A DNA stretch of 40,307 nt from an uncultured Ruminococcus sp. (GCA_902780695.1 CACZGM010000028.1:1-40307), one strand, 5' to 3'; shown: positions 23,597 through 32,985, numbered from the stretch's first letter. Program-made: numbers and translations. The notes: generated by a model not told the origin, from the sequence alone.

Positions 23597-24591
23597 TTAT
23601 TGTTCTCCCCCTTTTCGAGCCTGTCGAATTTTGTCTCTATCTTTTCCGCTCCGCCGTATTCGTCGCCCGTCGTGAGCTTTAAGAATACCTCTTCGAGCGA
23701 AAGCTCGTTGGAGCGCATCATAATAATCGGGTAATTCCGTGCCGCGAGCTTACGGAAAATATCGCGGCGGACATCAGCGCCTTCCTTCGCCTCAACATGG
23801 TACTCATAAACCCGCTCGTCGATCTGTCTGCCGACAAATACGCGCTCAACATCGGTTATACTGTCAAGTATCTTCTTTATCTCGTCGGTGCTGCCCTCGA
23901 TGTGCATTACGAGCTTGTGATCCGCGGAAAGATTGCGCGCAAGGCTGTCGGCATTGTCGTTTGCGACTATCCTGCCCTTGTTTATGACAACTATGCGGTC
24001 GCACACCGCCTGCACCTCCGGCAGTATATGCGAGGACAGTATCACGGTATGGTTCTTTCCGAGACGCTTGATAAGCGTGCGTATCTCGATTATCTGCTTC
24101 GGGTCAAGTCCGACTGTCGGCTCGTCAAGTATCAGCACTTTCGGGTTGCCGACCAGCGCCTGCGCAAATCCGACTCTCTGCTTGTAGCCCTTGGAAAGGT
24201 TCTTTATCAGCCTTCCGCGCACATCGTTGAGCTTCACGATATCGCATATCTCCGCGAGGTGAGATTTCTTCGGCAGCCTGCACTTTTTGAGACTGTACAC
24301 GAAGCTCAGATATTCGTCAACGGTCATATCGAAGTACAGCGGAGGCTGCTCCGGCAGATAGCCGATGAAGCTCTTTGCCTTTATCGGGTCTTCGAGGATA
24401 TCAACTCCGTTGATGAAAGCCTGCCCCTCTGTAGAGGAGATATATCCCGTGAGCATATTCATTGTGGTGGATTTTCCCGCGCCGTTCGGCCCGAGAAATC
24501 CGAGTACCTGTCCGTCCTCCGCGGTGAACGAGATATCGTTTACCGCCTTTTTCGGACCGTAGCTTTTTGTCAGATGTCTGACTTCTATCAT
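23593..24591 (-). CDS. ABC transporter ATPase (GldA-like)
   Basis: A 332-residue ABC ATPase with Walker A GPNGAGKST (about residues 34-42), signature LSKGYKQRVG, Walker B LILDEP and H-loop SSHILPE. A C-terminal ~100-residue extension is typical of GldA/NatA-type ATPases that drive ABC-2 permeases. A TTG two codons upstream (24597) is in frame, but ATG 24591 has AGGAGG 7 bp before it and is preferred. The 135-bp gap after ribF holds a small GCGG/CCGC hairpin and only a weak promoter candidate, so the operon may be read partly from ribF. Confidence 0.94.
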   Translation of the reverse strand: MIEVRHLTKSYGPKKAVNDISFTAEDGQVLGFLGPNGAGKSTTMNMLTGYISSTEGQAFINGVDILEDPIKAKSFIGYLPEQPPLYFDMTVDEYLSFVYSLKKCRLPKKSHLAEICDIVKLNDVRGRLIKNLSKGYKQRVGFAQALVGNPKVLILDEPTVGLDPKQIIEIRTLIKRLGKNHTVILSSHILPEVQAVCDRIVVINKGRIVANDNADSLARNLSADHKLVMHIEGSTDEIKKILDSITDVERVFVGRQIDERVYEYHVEAKEGADVRRDIFRKLAARNYPIIMMRSNELSLEEVFLKLTTGDEYGGAEKIETKFDRLEKGENNK

Positions 24592-24726
24592 TTTCAAACC
24601 TCCTGCAGAGCCGCCCGCGCTCTTTCCGGTTTACGCCTGTGCCAAAGAGAAAGAGAAAGCCAATGCTTCGCGGTTTGCCGCTCTTTAGTTACAATATTAC
24701 AGTATAAAAGTGAAATTTCTGTGTTA

Positions 24727-25644
24727 TCATTTTGAAAGTGTAGGTATATCTTTTTCAATGACCGTCTTCTTATCGGCTTCGAGCTGCTGTCTGAGCTCAC
24801 CGAGACCTCCGAATTTCCGTTCGCCGCGGATAAACCGCAGGAGCTCAACCCGGACGGCTTTTCCGTAAAGATCACCGTCAAACCCGATTATGTGAGTTTC
24901 CATATTTTCGGCATCGTCCGACTTTACCGTCGGCTTGACGCCGATATTCGTGACCGCGGCATATTCCTTACCGTCAAGAATGACGGTGCTCGAATAGACC
25001 CCGCGTTTCGGATGTACCATAAACGCCGGTATATCCTGATTTATCGTCGGAAATCCTATCGTCCTGCCGAGAGCCCTGCCGCGCAGAACCGGCAGCGTGT
25101 ACGACAGCCTGCGCCCGAGCATCACTGCCGCGCCTTCCGTGTCGCCGCCGCGTATAAGCTCGCGTATGCGCGTGGAACTTACCGGGATATCTCCGATGCA
25201 GACCGGCGGCACTATCTCAAAGCCCATACCGTACTGCACGCAAAGCTCCCCGAGCAGCAGCGCGTTTCCCCTGCCGCCCTTGCCGAAGCGGAAATCTCCG
25301 CCGCAGCAGACATAAGCTGCGTTCATTGTTTCGATCACAATGTTCCGGAAAAAATCTTCCGGCGACATATCCCGTATATCCCGGAACTCATACGCGAAGA
25401 TATGCTCCGCGCCGAGCCCGGTAAGCAGTCTTTCCTTGTCATCATACGTCATAAGGCAAATATCGTGCCTGCCGCCGAATTTCGGCAGCTCCGGCTCACC
25501 TCTGAACGTCATCACGGACACGGGTGTCCCGAGACGCTTTCCGGCTTCCACGGCGCTGTGTATGACCGCCTGATGACCTATGTGCAGCCCGTCGAAAAAT
25601 CCGAGAGCCGCAGCTGTCCTTTCCCGTCTGTTATCTGTGCTCAT
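24727..25644 (-). CDS. ribF: Bifunctional riboflavin kinase / FAD synthetase
   Basis: A 305-residue enzyme making FMN and FAD from riboflavin. The N-terminal adenylyltransferase half has the nucleotide-binding motif GFFDGLHIGH (about residues 15-24) and the SSTRIRELI block. The C-terminal kinase half has GRTIGFPTIN with the conserved PTxN and the MVHPKRGVY block. Its ATG shares one base with the truB stop (TAATG). It is the last gene of the rimP operon. No FMN riboswitch is seen, as expected for an internal gene. Confidence 0.95.
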   Translation of the reverse strand: MSTDNRRERTAAALGFFDGLHIGHQAVIHSAVEAGKRLGTPVSVMTFRGEPELPKFGGRHDICLMTYDDKERLLTGLGAEHIFAYEFRDIRDMSPEDFFRNIVIETMNAAYVCCGGDFRFGKGGRGNALLLGELCVQYGMGFEIVPPVCIGDIPVSSTRIRELIRGGDTEGAAVMLGRRLSYTLPVLRGRALGRTIGFPTINQDIPAFMVHPKRGVYSSTVILDGKEYAAVTNIGVKPTVKSDDAENMETHIIGFDGDLYGKAVRVELLRFIRGERKFGGLGELRQQLEADKKTVIEKDIPTLSK

Positions 25645-26642
25645 TATACCATTCTTACGCCTTTGAGATCGTTTATATCTTTAAGTTTGCTGTCGGAAAC
25701 GATACGCACCCCGTCCTGCACGGATTCCTCCGACAGACGGCGCTCTTCCGACCCGAAAAATCTCTGTATCACGGCAAGGTCTTTTTCCTCGCCCCTGTTC
25801 CCTATTCCGATGACCTTACCCGCCGCCGAGAGTATGCGGTACGGACCCTCCTGCCGGTCAAGCTCGACGCGGTTTATGTCAAGCACAACACCGTTCAGGA
25901 ACATTCTCGTCTGTGTGTCGTTGAGCCTTGCCGCAGGCAGCGAGTTGAATATTATGTCAAGCGGCATCAGCATCTTCTCTACCGCGTCCTGTCCGCCTGC
26001 CTCGCTTGCGGCGCGGACTTCTTCCAGTCTGTAGCAGTCGCGCAGAGTGAAGTTCCCGGAGCGCGTGCGCACAAGGCTCGTCATGATCGCGCCGGTGCCG
26101 AGTTCTTCACCCATATCGTGTATCAGCGTTCTGATGTAGGTTCCCTTTGAGCAGGAAACTACCATTGTGGCGGTATTGTCGTCAAATTCCTCGAATTCCA
26201 GCGAGTTTATCTTTATAGGTCTCGGCTCACGCTCTATTTCAATTCCCTTTCGCGCAAGCTCGTAGAGACGCTGTCCGTCAACCTGCACCGCGCTGTACAT
26301 CGGCGGGGTCTGCATCATCTCGCCTATGAACTTGGTCTGCAGCTTATACAGCGCGTTATGCGGCACGACATCGTCACAGGTCGAAAGCACGTTTCCTGTG
26401 AAATCCTGTGTGTCGGTCGTAACGCCGAAGCGTATCCCCGCGCGGTATTCCTTGGTGTTGTCCGGGCAGTAATCGACGGCTTTTGTGGCATTTCCGACAA
26501 AAATCGGAAGAACCCCCTCCGCCATGGGATCGAGGGTCCCTCCGTGACCTATCTTCTTTGTTCCGCAGAATTTCCTCATTATCGCCACAACGTCGAATGA
26601 GGTATATCCTTTTTCTTTATAAATACAAATGACTCCGTTCAT
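25644..26642 (-). CDS. truB: tRNA pseudouridine-55 synthase
   Basis: A 332-residue enzyme that makes pseudouridine 55 in the T loop of tRNAs. It has the catalytic motif GGTLDPMAEGVLP with the nucleophilic Asp at about residue 39, the YSAVQVDGQRLYELAR block, the GTYIRTLIHDMG block, and a C-terminal PUA-like region. It overlaps the broken nrnA gene by 4 bp (ATGA) and ribF by one base. Confidence 0.96.
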   Translation of the reverse strand: MNGVICIYKEKGYTSFDVVAIMRKFCGTKKIGHGGTLDPMAEGVLPIFVGNATKAVDYCPDNTKEYRAGIRFGVTTDTQDFTGNVLSTCDDVVPHNALYKLQTKFIGEMMQTPPMYSAVQVDGQRLYELARKGIEIEREPRPIKINSLEFEEFDDNTATMVVSCSKGTYIRTLIHDMGEELGTGAIMTSLVRTRSGNFTLRDCYRLEEVRAASEAGGQDAVEKMLMPLDIIFNSLPAARLNDTQTRMFLNGVVLDINRVELDRQEGPYRILSAAGKVIGIGNRGEEKDLAVIQRFFGSEERRLSEESVQDGVRIVSDSKLKDINDLKGVRMV

Positions 26643-27513
26643 CCGAGCACCTTTCCGATCTCCGATACTATACGCTCCTTTGCTTCCGCAAGGCTTAAGC
26701 TGCCGAACGAGCAGCCTGCCGCGCGCTCATGACCGCCGCCGCCGAAAACGGAGCATATTGCCTGTACATTGATATCCTTGTTGGAGCGCAGAGAAGCCTT
26801 CCAGCTCCCGCTGCTGCGCTGTTTCATCACAACACTGACCTCTACGCCCTCGATACAGCGCGGTATCGCGGAAATGCCGTTAACGTCCTCCGGGTCTATG
26901 GAATCGAGCTGATCTTTGGACACCGAAACGAGAGCGCACTTGCCGTCGAAGAAGAACTCAATGCTGTCATATATCTTTTTCTCCAGCTCTATGCGAGCCT
27001 TTGTCTTGAGGTCGAAGAACACATAGTCGAGCTCCGAGTGGTCATGCCGGTGTAAAGGCACGCAGCGATCTGCGGATCGAAAAGCTCCCCGCCGCCGAGC
27101 TCAAGTATTACTTTATATACAGTCTCGGCTGCCGCAGCCGCATGGGGCGCGAGCAGCAGACGCTTCGCGAAATCGACGTGCGAGATGTGATGATCTATCG
27201 CAAGGTCAATCTTATCGCCGTACTGCTTGTCGAGATCGCCGAGCAGCTTTCTGTCGGCTACGTCAACGGTGATATATGTCTGCGGCTCGAACTCCTGCAC
27301 CTCAACGGCTTTTTTCATGAAGTCGTAGCGGTGGGATATCTCGTCCGCGCAGATATTTTTAGCTTTTTTTCCGAGCTTCTGGAGTGCGCGGCACAGCGCG
27401 AAAGCACAGCCGAGCGTATCTCCGTCCGGGTTCGCGTGGGAAATTATAACAAAGTTGTCATGCGCTTTTATGAAATCATCGGCTTCGCTTACCGCAATAA
27501 GTTCAGACTTCAT
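26639..27513 (-). pseudogene. nrnA: Oligoribonuclease / pAp phosphatase NrnA, frameshifted with internal loss
   Basis: Two reading frames together make one DHH-DHHA1 phosphoesterase. The first (27513 to 26989) holds motif I NPDGD, motif II DVAD and motif III DHH, and reads normally to AACLYTGM before going out of frame. The second carries on with FDLKTKARIELE and the DHHA1 end GGGGHERAAG. The family's motif IV (TDTG) and roughly 30 residues after it are missing at the junction near 27035-27050. The remaining 875 bp compares with about 970 bp for intact family members. Either a real deletion or an assembly fault. Overlap with truB (ATGA) is preserved. Confidence 0.85.
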
Positions 27514-27532
27514 CGCTCATACTCTCCTTATG

Positions 27533-27919
27533 TCATTCGTTGTTTTCGTCCTCGCTGCCGCCGTTTTTGTCTTCGCCTATATGGAGCGAGTCTATGATAC
27601 CTGTGATCTTCTCGTAGTATTCCTGTGAATTGTCGGGCAGGAATATAAGTCTCGGCATCTTGCGCATCTTGATACGCGCGTTTATGCGCCTTACTATGAA
27701 TCCTGCCGACTTTTCGAGCGCGTCCGCGGCACCCTGCGTTTTCTCCTCGTTGCCGAGAACGGAAACATATACCTTGCAGTATGAGAGATCGCTGGTTATC
27801 TCAACTCTCGATATCGAGACGATCTCCCCGCTCACGCGCTTGTCCTTTATAGCGGGAAGGGCTGCCGAGATCTCGCGCTTAACGTCCTCGGTCAGCCTGC
27901 TTAAATTGTGATTTGCCAA
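27533..27919 (-). CDS. rbfA: Ribosome-binding factor A
   Basis: A 128-residue KH-fold protein needed for late maturation of the 30S subunit and 16S rRNA 5' end processing. It begins MANHNLSRLTEDVKREI, the standard family start, and has the central DLSYCKVYVSVLG and RIKMRKMPRLIF blocks, with an acidic tail. The start codon is TTG (27917-27919), preceded by GGAAGGA about 9 bp upstream; no in-frame ATG fits. The 200-bp gap before it contains the hairpin cluster at 27937-28073. Confidence 0.93.
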   Translation of the reverse strand: MANHNLSRLTEDVKREISAALPAIKDKRVSGEIVSISRVEITSDLSYCKVYVSVLGNEEKTQGAADALEKSAGFIVRRINARIKMRKMPRLIFLPDNSQEYYEKITGIIDSLHIGEDKNGGSEDENNE

Positions 27920-27936
27920 AACTGCACATCCTTCCG

Positions 27937-28073
27937 GCGCTTACGCGCTTGTCCTTTTGCAGACACTTTTATGCGCGCATCGTGCGCGCTTTGGGTGTCT
28001 GCTGCCAATGCCTCCTGCATTGCGCGGACGGGACCGGCTTACGCAGCCGGCTCGCGCAAGGGCAAGGCCCTTG
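27937..28073 (-). promoter_or_regulatory. Cluster of five consecutive hairpins between infB and rbfA
   Basis: Stems in plus coordinates: CAAGGGC/GCCCTTG (28057-28073, 3-nt loop); CCGGCT/AGCCGG (28034-28050, minus-strand loop GCGTA); CAATGC/GCATTG (28006-28022); GCAGACAC/GTGTCTGC (27959-28002) enclosing GCGCGCA/TGCGCGC (27973-27989); and GCGC/GCGC (27937-27948, minus-strand loop GTAA, a GNRA tetraloop). It ends a few bases before the rbfA ribosome site. Confidence 0.6.
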
Positions 28074-28121
28074 ACCCAAGTCCCGTAACACGGAAATTTG
28101 AAAGAAAGATTATTATTTTTA

Positions 28122-30743
28122 TTAGTCGCGGTATTCCTCGGTGATATAGGCTTCAAAGATATCGCCTTCCTTGATATCGCTGAACTTTTCAAGGCTGATA
28201 CCGCACTCATAGCCCTCGGCTACTTCCTTGACATCGTCCTTGAAACGTCTGAGACCGCCTATCTTGTCCTCCGCAACGACTATGCCGTCACGAACGACTC
28301 TGATATTGCACTTTCTCTCGACCTTGCCGGACAGCACATAGCAGCCCGCGACAACGCCGACACCCGTGATCTTATATACCTGACGCACTTCTATGCGTGC
28401 GCAGTCAACATCTCTGAACTTCGGTGCGAGCATTCCCTTTATGGAAGCCTCGATCTCCTCGATAGCATCGTAGATTATGCGGTACAGGCGGATATCGACA
28501 CCGTCACGCTTTGCACTCTCGGCAGCATCCGGGTGAGGACGCACATTGAAGCCGACAATGATAGCGTTTGAAGCATTCGCGAGCATTACGTCGCTCTCGC
28601 TTACGGCACCTACCGCACCGTGGATTACCTGAACGCGCACTTCGTTGTTTGAGAGCTTTTCAAGCGACTGCTTCACAGCCTCCACCGAGCCCTGTACGTC
28701 TGCCTTTACGATGATAGGCAGAGTCTTCATCTCGCCTTCCTCTATCTGTGAGAAGAGGTTGTCGAGCGTTACCTTTCTGTAGAGCTTGAACTGCTCTTCC
28801 TTTGCGTCGAACTTACGCTTTTCGACGAGCTCTCTCGCGAGCTTCTCGTCCTCAACGACGGCGAAACTGTCACCGGCGCTCGGAACCTCCGAAAGACCCA
28901 TTACCTCAACGGGAACGGAAGGACCGGCTTCCTTGACTACTTTTCCCCTGTCGTCGCGCATAACACGAACGTGACCTACCGATGTACCTGCGATTATAAC
29001 GTCGCCGGTGCGCAGTGTACCGTTCTGTACAAGAAGCGTTGCGACAGGACCTCTGCCCTTGTCGAGACGCGCCTCGATAACGGCGCCCTTTGCGAGTCTG
29101 TCGGGGTTGGCCTTGAGATCAAGCACTTCCGCGGTGAGGTTCACCATTTCGAGAAGTGTGTCTATGCCCTCTCCGGTCTTTGCCGAAACGGGAACGCATA
29201 TAACGTCGCCGCCCCATTCCTCGATAACGAGGTCATGCTCGGTAAGAGCCTGCTTTATCTTTTCGGGGTTCGCACCCTCTTTATCCATCTTGTTTATCGC
29301 GACGATAATGCTTACACCGGCAGCTTTCGCGTGGTTGATAGCTTCTATCGTCTGCGGCATGATACCGTCGTCCGCGGCAACAACGAGTATGGCGATATCC
29401 GTCATATTCGCGCCTCTCGCACGCATAGCGGTGAATGCCTCATGTCCGGGAGTGTCAAGGAATGTGATATCCTTGCCGCCCGCGTTCACGCGGTAAGCAC
29501 CAATGTGCTGTGTGATACCGCCGGCTTCTCCGCTTGCAACGGAAGCGTGGCGTATCTTGTCGAGCAGCGAGGTCTTTCCGTGATCGACGTGACCCATAAC
29601 GACAACAACGGGAGAACGCGGCTTGAGATCCTCCGCTTTGTCCTCATCGTCCTCGAACAGACGCTCTTCTATCGTAACAACGACTTCCTTCTCGACCTTC
29701 GCGCCGAGTTCCTCCGCAACGAGTGCTGCGGTATCGAAGTCTATAACCTGATTTATCGTACACATCTCACCGAGGGACATGAGCTTCTTGATGACCTCGG
29801 TAGCGGTGACTTTAAGGCGCTGCGCAAGCTCGGACACCACGATCTCGTCGGGTATCTGCACCTTGAGCTGCTGCTTTCTCGCGCGTTCAAGTTCAAGGCG
29901 TTTGAGCTTCTGCGCTTCGGTTTCGCGGTTCTTTCCGCCGAACTTGTCGCGCTTGTTCTGCTGTGATTTCTGATTTATCTTCTGCTTCTTTGAGAAGGAA
30001 TCGTCTCTGCGTCCGCCGGAACCGTTCTTCTGCGAAGCCATGGTCTCATAGCGTTCGTTGTACTTGTCGAGATCGACATAGCTGCCTCTTGTATCGACAC
30101 GCTTGGTGACTACCTCGCCTCTCTGTACGGCTTCACCCTTGACTTTTGCCTTGGGCGGCTCGTTTGTCTTTACGGTGCTCAGATCGACCTTTGCTTCCAT
30201 GGGGCGCGGAACAGGCTTGTTCTCCCTGCGTTTGTTTTCGGGGGACGCAGGCTTCTCCTGCTTTTTATTCTGCTGCTTTGCGGGAGCGGGACGGTTATCC
30301 GCAGGCTTCGCCTCCTGCTTCGGAGCTGTCTCCGCGGCAGGCTTTTCGGGCGCTTTTGTCTCCTGCTTGGTCTCCTTTGCCGGAGCAGGTTTAGCTTCCT
30401 TATTATCCGCAGCCTTGGCGGGCTTTTCGGCCTTTTCCGTTTCGACGGGTTTCTTTTCCTCCGCCGCCGGCTTCGCGGGTTTAGCCTTCTCTTTCTCCTT
30501 CTCGGGCTCCTTCTTCGCAGCTGGCTTGCTGTCTCTCAGCGCGAAGTAAGCGTCGAAGTTATCTACCTGACTTCCCTGCGTGATATGTTCGAGCACGATA
30601 TTCATTTCCGCGACGGAAAGAGACTGCCCGGATTTCTTTTCCGCACCAGTGCGCTCCTTTACTATCGCGATGATATCGTTCGGCGTAAGTTCAAGATCCT
30701 TCGCCGCGTCCTTTATTTTGCATTTCAGCTCTTTTGTTGCCAT
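28122..30743 (-). CDS. infB: Translation initiation factor IF-2
   Basis: An 873-residue GTPase that places fMet-tRNA on the 30S subunit. It has an N-terminal IF2_N domain (residues 1-55), a long Lys/Ala/Pro/Glu-rich linker (about 65-190), a second IF2_N-like domain near 300-350, and the G domain with GHVDHGKTS (about 384), DTPGHEAF and NKMDKEG, followed by domains II to IV. An in-frame TTG six codons upstream is rejected: ATG 30743 has GGGGGA 8 bp before it and begins the usual MATKE. It overlaps none of its neighbours; ylxQ ends 15 bp upstream. Confidence 0.97.
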   Translation of the reverse strand: MATKELKCKIKDAAKDLELTPNDIIAIVKERTGAEKKSGQSLSVAEMNIVLEHITQGSQVDNFDAYFALRDSKPAAKKEPEKEKEKAKPAKPAAEEKKPVETEKAEKPAKAADNKEAKPAPAKETKQETKAPEKPAAETAPKQEAKPADNRPAPAKQQNKKQEKPASPENKRRENKPVPRPMEAKVDLSTVKTNEPPKAKVKGEAVQRGEVVTKRVDTRGSYVDLDKYNERYETMASQKNGSGGRRDDSFSKKQKINQKSQQNKRDKFGGKNRETEAQKLKRLELERARKQQLKVQIPDEIVVSELAQRLKVTATEVIKKLMSLGEMCTINQVIDFDTAALVAEELGAKVEKEVVVTIEERLFEDDEDKAEDLKPRSPVVVVMGHVDHGKTSLLDKIRHASVASGEAGGITQHIGAYRVNAGGKDITFLDTPGHEAFTAMRARGANMTDIAILVVAADDGIMPQTIEAINHAKAAGVSIIVAINKMDKEGANPEKIKQALTEHDLVIEEWGGDVICVPVSAKTGEGIDTLLEMVNLTAEVLDLKANPDRLAKGAVIEARLDKGRGPVATLLVQNGTLRTGDVIIAGTSVGHVRVMRDDRGKVVKEAGPSVPVEVMGLSEVPSAGDSFAVVEDEKLARELVEKRKFDAKEEQFKLYRKVTLDNLFSQIEEGEMKTLPIIVKADVQGSVEAVKQSLEKLSNNEVRVQVIHGAVGAVSESDVMLANASNAIIVGFNVRPHPDAAESAKRDGVDIRLYRIIYDAIEEIEASIKGMLAPKFRDVDCARIEVRQVYKITGVGVVAGCYVLSGKVERKCNIRVVRDGIVVAEDKIGGLRRFKDDVKEVAEGYECGISLEKFSDIKEGDIFEAYITEEYRD

Positions 30744-30757
30744 TCGTTTTCCCCCGG

Positions 30758-31060
30758 TCAATGAATGTTTTTTATTATCGAACCGTAAAGTCCGTCATCG
30801 AGAACGGCGAATACCCCCGTCCTCTTACCTGTTGCCTGTTTAAGCTCATCGAGCGTTTCCGGTATCTCCGTGACACCGACGCCCGCCTTTGAGCACCCGA
30901 ACCGTACTTCCTTCTTCGTCTTTTCAGAAAGGTCGGACGCTATGAGGACTCCGCCGACTTTCCCGGCATTGTCCTTTACTTCGCCCATGACCGCGTCAAA
31001 GCCGCATATCAGCTTTCCCGCACGGCGGCAAAGTCCGAGTGTTGCAAGTATATTATCCAT
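30758..31060 (-). CDS. L7Ae-family ribosomal/RNA-binding protein YlxQ
   Basis: A 100-residue protein of the L7Ae/L30e/S12e fold, which binds kink-turn RNA in its better-studied relatives. The family block [17 protein letters not shown] and the [15 protein letters not shown] strand-helix are clear. It sits in the classical ylxR-ylxQ-infB order and overlaps the end of ylxR by 8 bp. Confidence 0.92.
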   Translation of the reverse strand: MDNILATLGLCRRAGKLICGFDAVMGEVKDNAGKVGGVLIASDLSEKTKKEVRFGCSKAGVGVTEIPETLDELKQATGKRTGVFAVLDDGLYGSIIKNIH

Positions 31061-31316
31061 TTTGCAGCTGCTCCCTGAGGCTCTCGTATATCTCCGCCGG
31101 TATCGCGCATTTCAGTGCTCTTTCGAGACTGCGTTTCTTCACCGCTTTCTCGAAGCACTCTCTGTCATTGCAAATATATGCGCCCCTGCCGGACTTTTTT
31201 CCCGTAAGGTCAAGCGAGATGTCTCCGTCCTTTGACCTCACCACCCGGAGCAGCCCCTTTTTTCCGAGCATCTCGTCACAGCCGAGACACTTTCTGAGCG
31301 GTACATTCTTTCCCAT
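31053..31316 (-). CDS. YlxR-family RNA-binding protein (DUF448)
   Basis: An 87-residue basic protein with the YlxR signature: a Cys pair near the start (RKCLGC), LLRVVR, and GRGAYICNDRECFEKA. The frame opens six codons earlier at a GTG (31334), but ATG 31316 with AAAGGA 5 bp before it is the better start. YlxR relatives are nucleoid- or RNase-P-associated proteins; its role here is inferred only from family and context. Confidence 0.92.
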   Translation of the reverse strand: MGKNVPLRKCLGCDEMLGKKGLLRVVRSKDGDISLDLTGKKSGRGAYICNDRECFEKAVKKRSLERALKCAIPAEIYESLREQLQNG

Positions 31317-31358
31317 AATGTCCTTTTCACACACTCTCCGTTATCCGGAGATCATATA

Positions 31359-32420
31359 TCAGCCCTCGAAGAATCCGCTTTCGGGCTTGATGTCTATCTT
31401 GAATCCCGTAAGTCTTGCCGCGAGCTTTGCGTTCTGACCCTTGTTTCCGATCGCAAGCGAGAGCTGATTGTCCGGAACCACTACCGAGCAGGCTCTTACT
31501 TCTTCGTCGGGTATATCGACGCTTATAACGTTTGCGGGCTTGAGTGCCTGCTTGATATACTCCTTCGGGTCATCGCTGTACTTCACGACATCTATCTTCT
31601 CGCCGCAAAGCTCCTCGCATATCTTCGTGATGCGTCCTCTCTGCGGTCCGATGCACGCGCCGAGCGCGTCAACGTTCTCGTTGTTGCTTATCACAGCCAC
31701 CTTGCTTCTCGAACCCGCTTCACGGCTTATGGATTTTATCTCCACCGTGCCGTCCGCTATTTCCGGAACTTCAAGCTCGAACAGCTTTCTGATAAGGTCG
31801 CGGTGCGTTCTCGAAACGCGAAGCGTAGGTCTTCTGTCGGCTGAGGAAACTCCCGAAACGAATACCTTTACGATATCGCCCTCATGCAGCACCTCTCCGG
31901 GTATCTGATCGTTCCTGAACAGCATTACCTCGCTGCCGTTGACGCTTACAAGCGCGTTGAGCGAATCTGTCTCGATCTTCTTTACCTCGGCGGAGATAGC
32001 CTCGTTCTGGAGGTCGCCCCACTGCGCTACGAGCTGTTCACGCTCCACTTCCTTGATTCCCTGCTTTATGACCTGCTTTGCGGTCTGGGCGGCTATTCTT
32101 CCGAAGTGCTTTGTGTCGAGCTTGAGCGGACACATATCGCCGATGTTAAGGCGCTTGCTTATCGCTCTCGCATCTTCGGCGGATATCTCGTTTGCAGGAT
32201 CCTCGACTGTCTCTACCACATTTTTGAGGATAGCGACATCGAACCTGCCCTTTGCAAGGTCTATATCGAAATGTATATTCTCGCTTCTCGGATAGTCTTT
32301 CTTTATTGCTATCACGAGAGCTGCCTGTATCTTCTCCACAAGTATCTCGGCATCTATCCCTTTCTCCTTTGCGAGAAGGGTGAGAGCCTCCATAAGCTCC
32401 GCTGTATTGGATTTAGCCAT
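31359..32420 (-). CDS. nusA: Transcription termination/antitermination factor NusA
   Basis: A 353-residue factor that binds RNA polymerase and nascent RNA. It has the N-terminal polymerase-binding domain (residues 1-125), an S1 domain (about 130-205, EVLHEGDIVKVFVSGV), and two KH domains (GACIGPQRGRI and LAIGNKGQNAKLA). The acidic C-terminal repeats of E. coli NusA are absent, as usual in Firmicutes. It follows rimP by 20 bp. Confidence 0.97.
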   Translation of the reverse strand: MAKSNTAELMEALTLLAKEKGIDAEILVEKIQAALVIAIKKDYPRSENIHFDIDLAKGRFDVAILKNVVETVEDPANEISAEDARAISKRLNIGDMCPLKLDTKHFGRIAAQTAKQVIKQGIKEVEREQLVAQWGDLQNEAISAEVKKIETDSLNALVSVNGSEVMLFRNDQIPGEVLHEGDIVKVFVSGVSSADRRPTLRVSRTHRDLIRKLFELEVPEIADGTVEIKSISREAGSRSKVAVISNNENVDALGACIGPQRGRITKICEELCGEKIDVVKYSDDPKEYIKQALKPANVISVDIPDEEVRACSVVVPDNQLSLAIGNKGQNAKLAARLTGFKIDIKPESGFFEG

Positions 32421-32440
32421 TTTCCGTTATTCCTCCTAAT

Positions 32441-32923
32441 TTACAGATCTGAATTGATCTTTACGCAGTCGGGGACCGCAAGTATTTCTTTTCCGTCTTC
32501 ATTTTCAAGGGTTATCGCGTCGTTCTCCGCGTCATATCCGGCGAGTATGCCGTAAACGCTGTATTCCTTGCCCTTTTCGTCCCGCCTGGTAACTCTTATC
32601 TTCTCACCCGTGCAGGCGATGAAATGCTCCGGTCGGCGGAGCTTTTTTGTAAGTCCGGGCGAGCCGACCTCCAGTATATCGACCTTGCCTATAAAATCCT
32701 GTTTGTCGATTATTTCGTTTATCGGGCGCGAGATCTCCTCGCACTCGTCGCTGTCGATGCCGCCGTCCTTATCCACGAGGATCCGCAGATACCACATAGC
32801 GCCTTCCTTTTCGAAGCACACGTCCCAGAGTTTAAGACCGCACCGTTCTATAACGGGCATTACAGCTTCTCTTGCGCGTTCTTCGATCCTGCTGCTTTTT
32901 TCTGCCGTATCCGTCACCCCCAT
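32441..32923 (-). CDS. rimP: Ribosome maturation factor RimP
   Basis: A 160-residue protein assisting 30S assembly, first gene of the operon. The blocks LWDVCFEKEGAMWYLRILVDKDGGI, the DECEEISRPINEIID helix and EVGSPGLTKKLRRPEHF identify the family. No Shine-Dalgarno sequence precedes ATG 32923, and the nearer promoter (32938-32965) predicts a leader of only about 8 nt, so translation from that transcript may be leaderless-like. Confidence 0.94.
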   Translation of the reverse strand: MGVTDTAEKSSRIEERAREAVMPVIERCGLKLWDVCFEKEGAMWYLRILVDKDGGIDSDECEEISRPINEIIDKQDFIGKVDILEVGSPGLTKKLRRPEHFIACTGEKIRVTRRDEKGKEYSVYGILAGYDAENDAITLENEDGKEILAVPDCVKINSDL

Positions 32924-32937
32924 AGCTTAATGTTTCA

Positions 32938-32965
32938 ATTATAACAATTAAGACCGGATTGTCAA
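32938..32965 (-). promoter_or_regulatory. Proximal promoter of the rimP operon (P2)
   Basis: On the minus strand TTGACA (32960-32965), a 16-bp spacer and TATAAT (32938-32943). Its -35 box lies in the loop of the hairpin at 32949-32975, and the predicted start is near 32931, about 8 nt from the rimP ATG. Confidence 0.75.
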
Positions 32966-32975
32966 CCCGGTCTTA
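32949..32975 (-). promoter_or_regulatory. Perfect 9-bp stem-loop between the two rimP promoters
   Basis: TAAGACCGG (32949-32957) pairs with CCGGTCTTA (32967-32975) around a 9-nt loop. It would lie at the very 5' end of the P1 transcript and overlaps the -35 box and spacer of P2. An operator or an RNA stem are both possible. Confidence 0.65.
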
Positions 32976-32985
32976 CACTATGCAC

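Noticed and set aside
24598-24726. A promoter for the Gld-like ABC operon
   Set aside because: The best candidate (TGATAA, 17 bp, TATACT on the minus strand) matches the consensus poorly, so I do not annotate it; read-through from ribF is equally likely.
28971-29966. A 331-codon open frame on the plus strand opposite infB
   Set aside because: It lies entirely antisense to the G domain of IF-2, has no ribosome site or promoter, and its protein matches no family. Long antisense frames are a by-product of the codon usage here.
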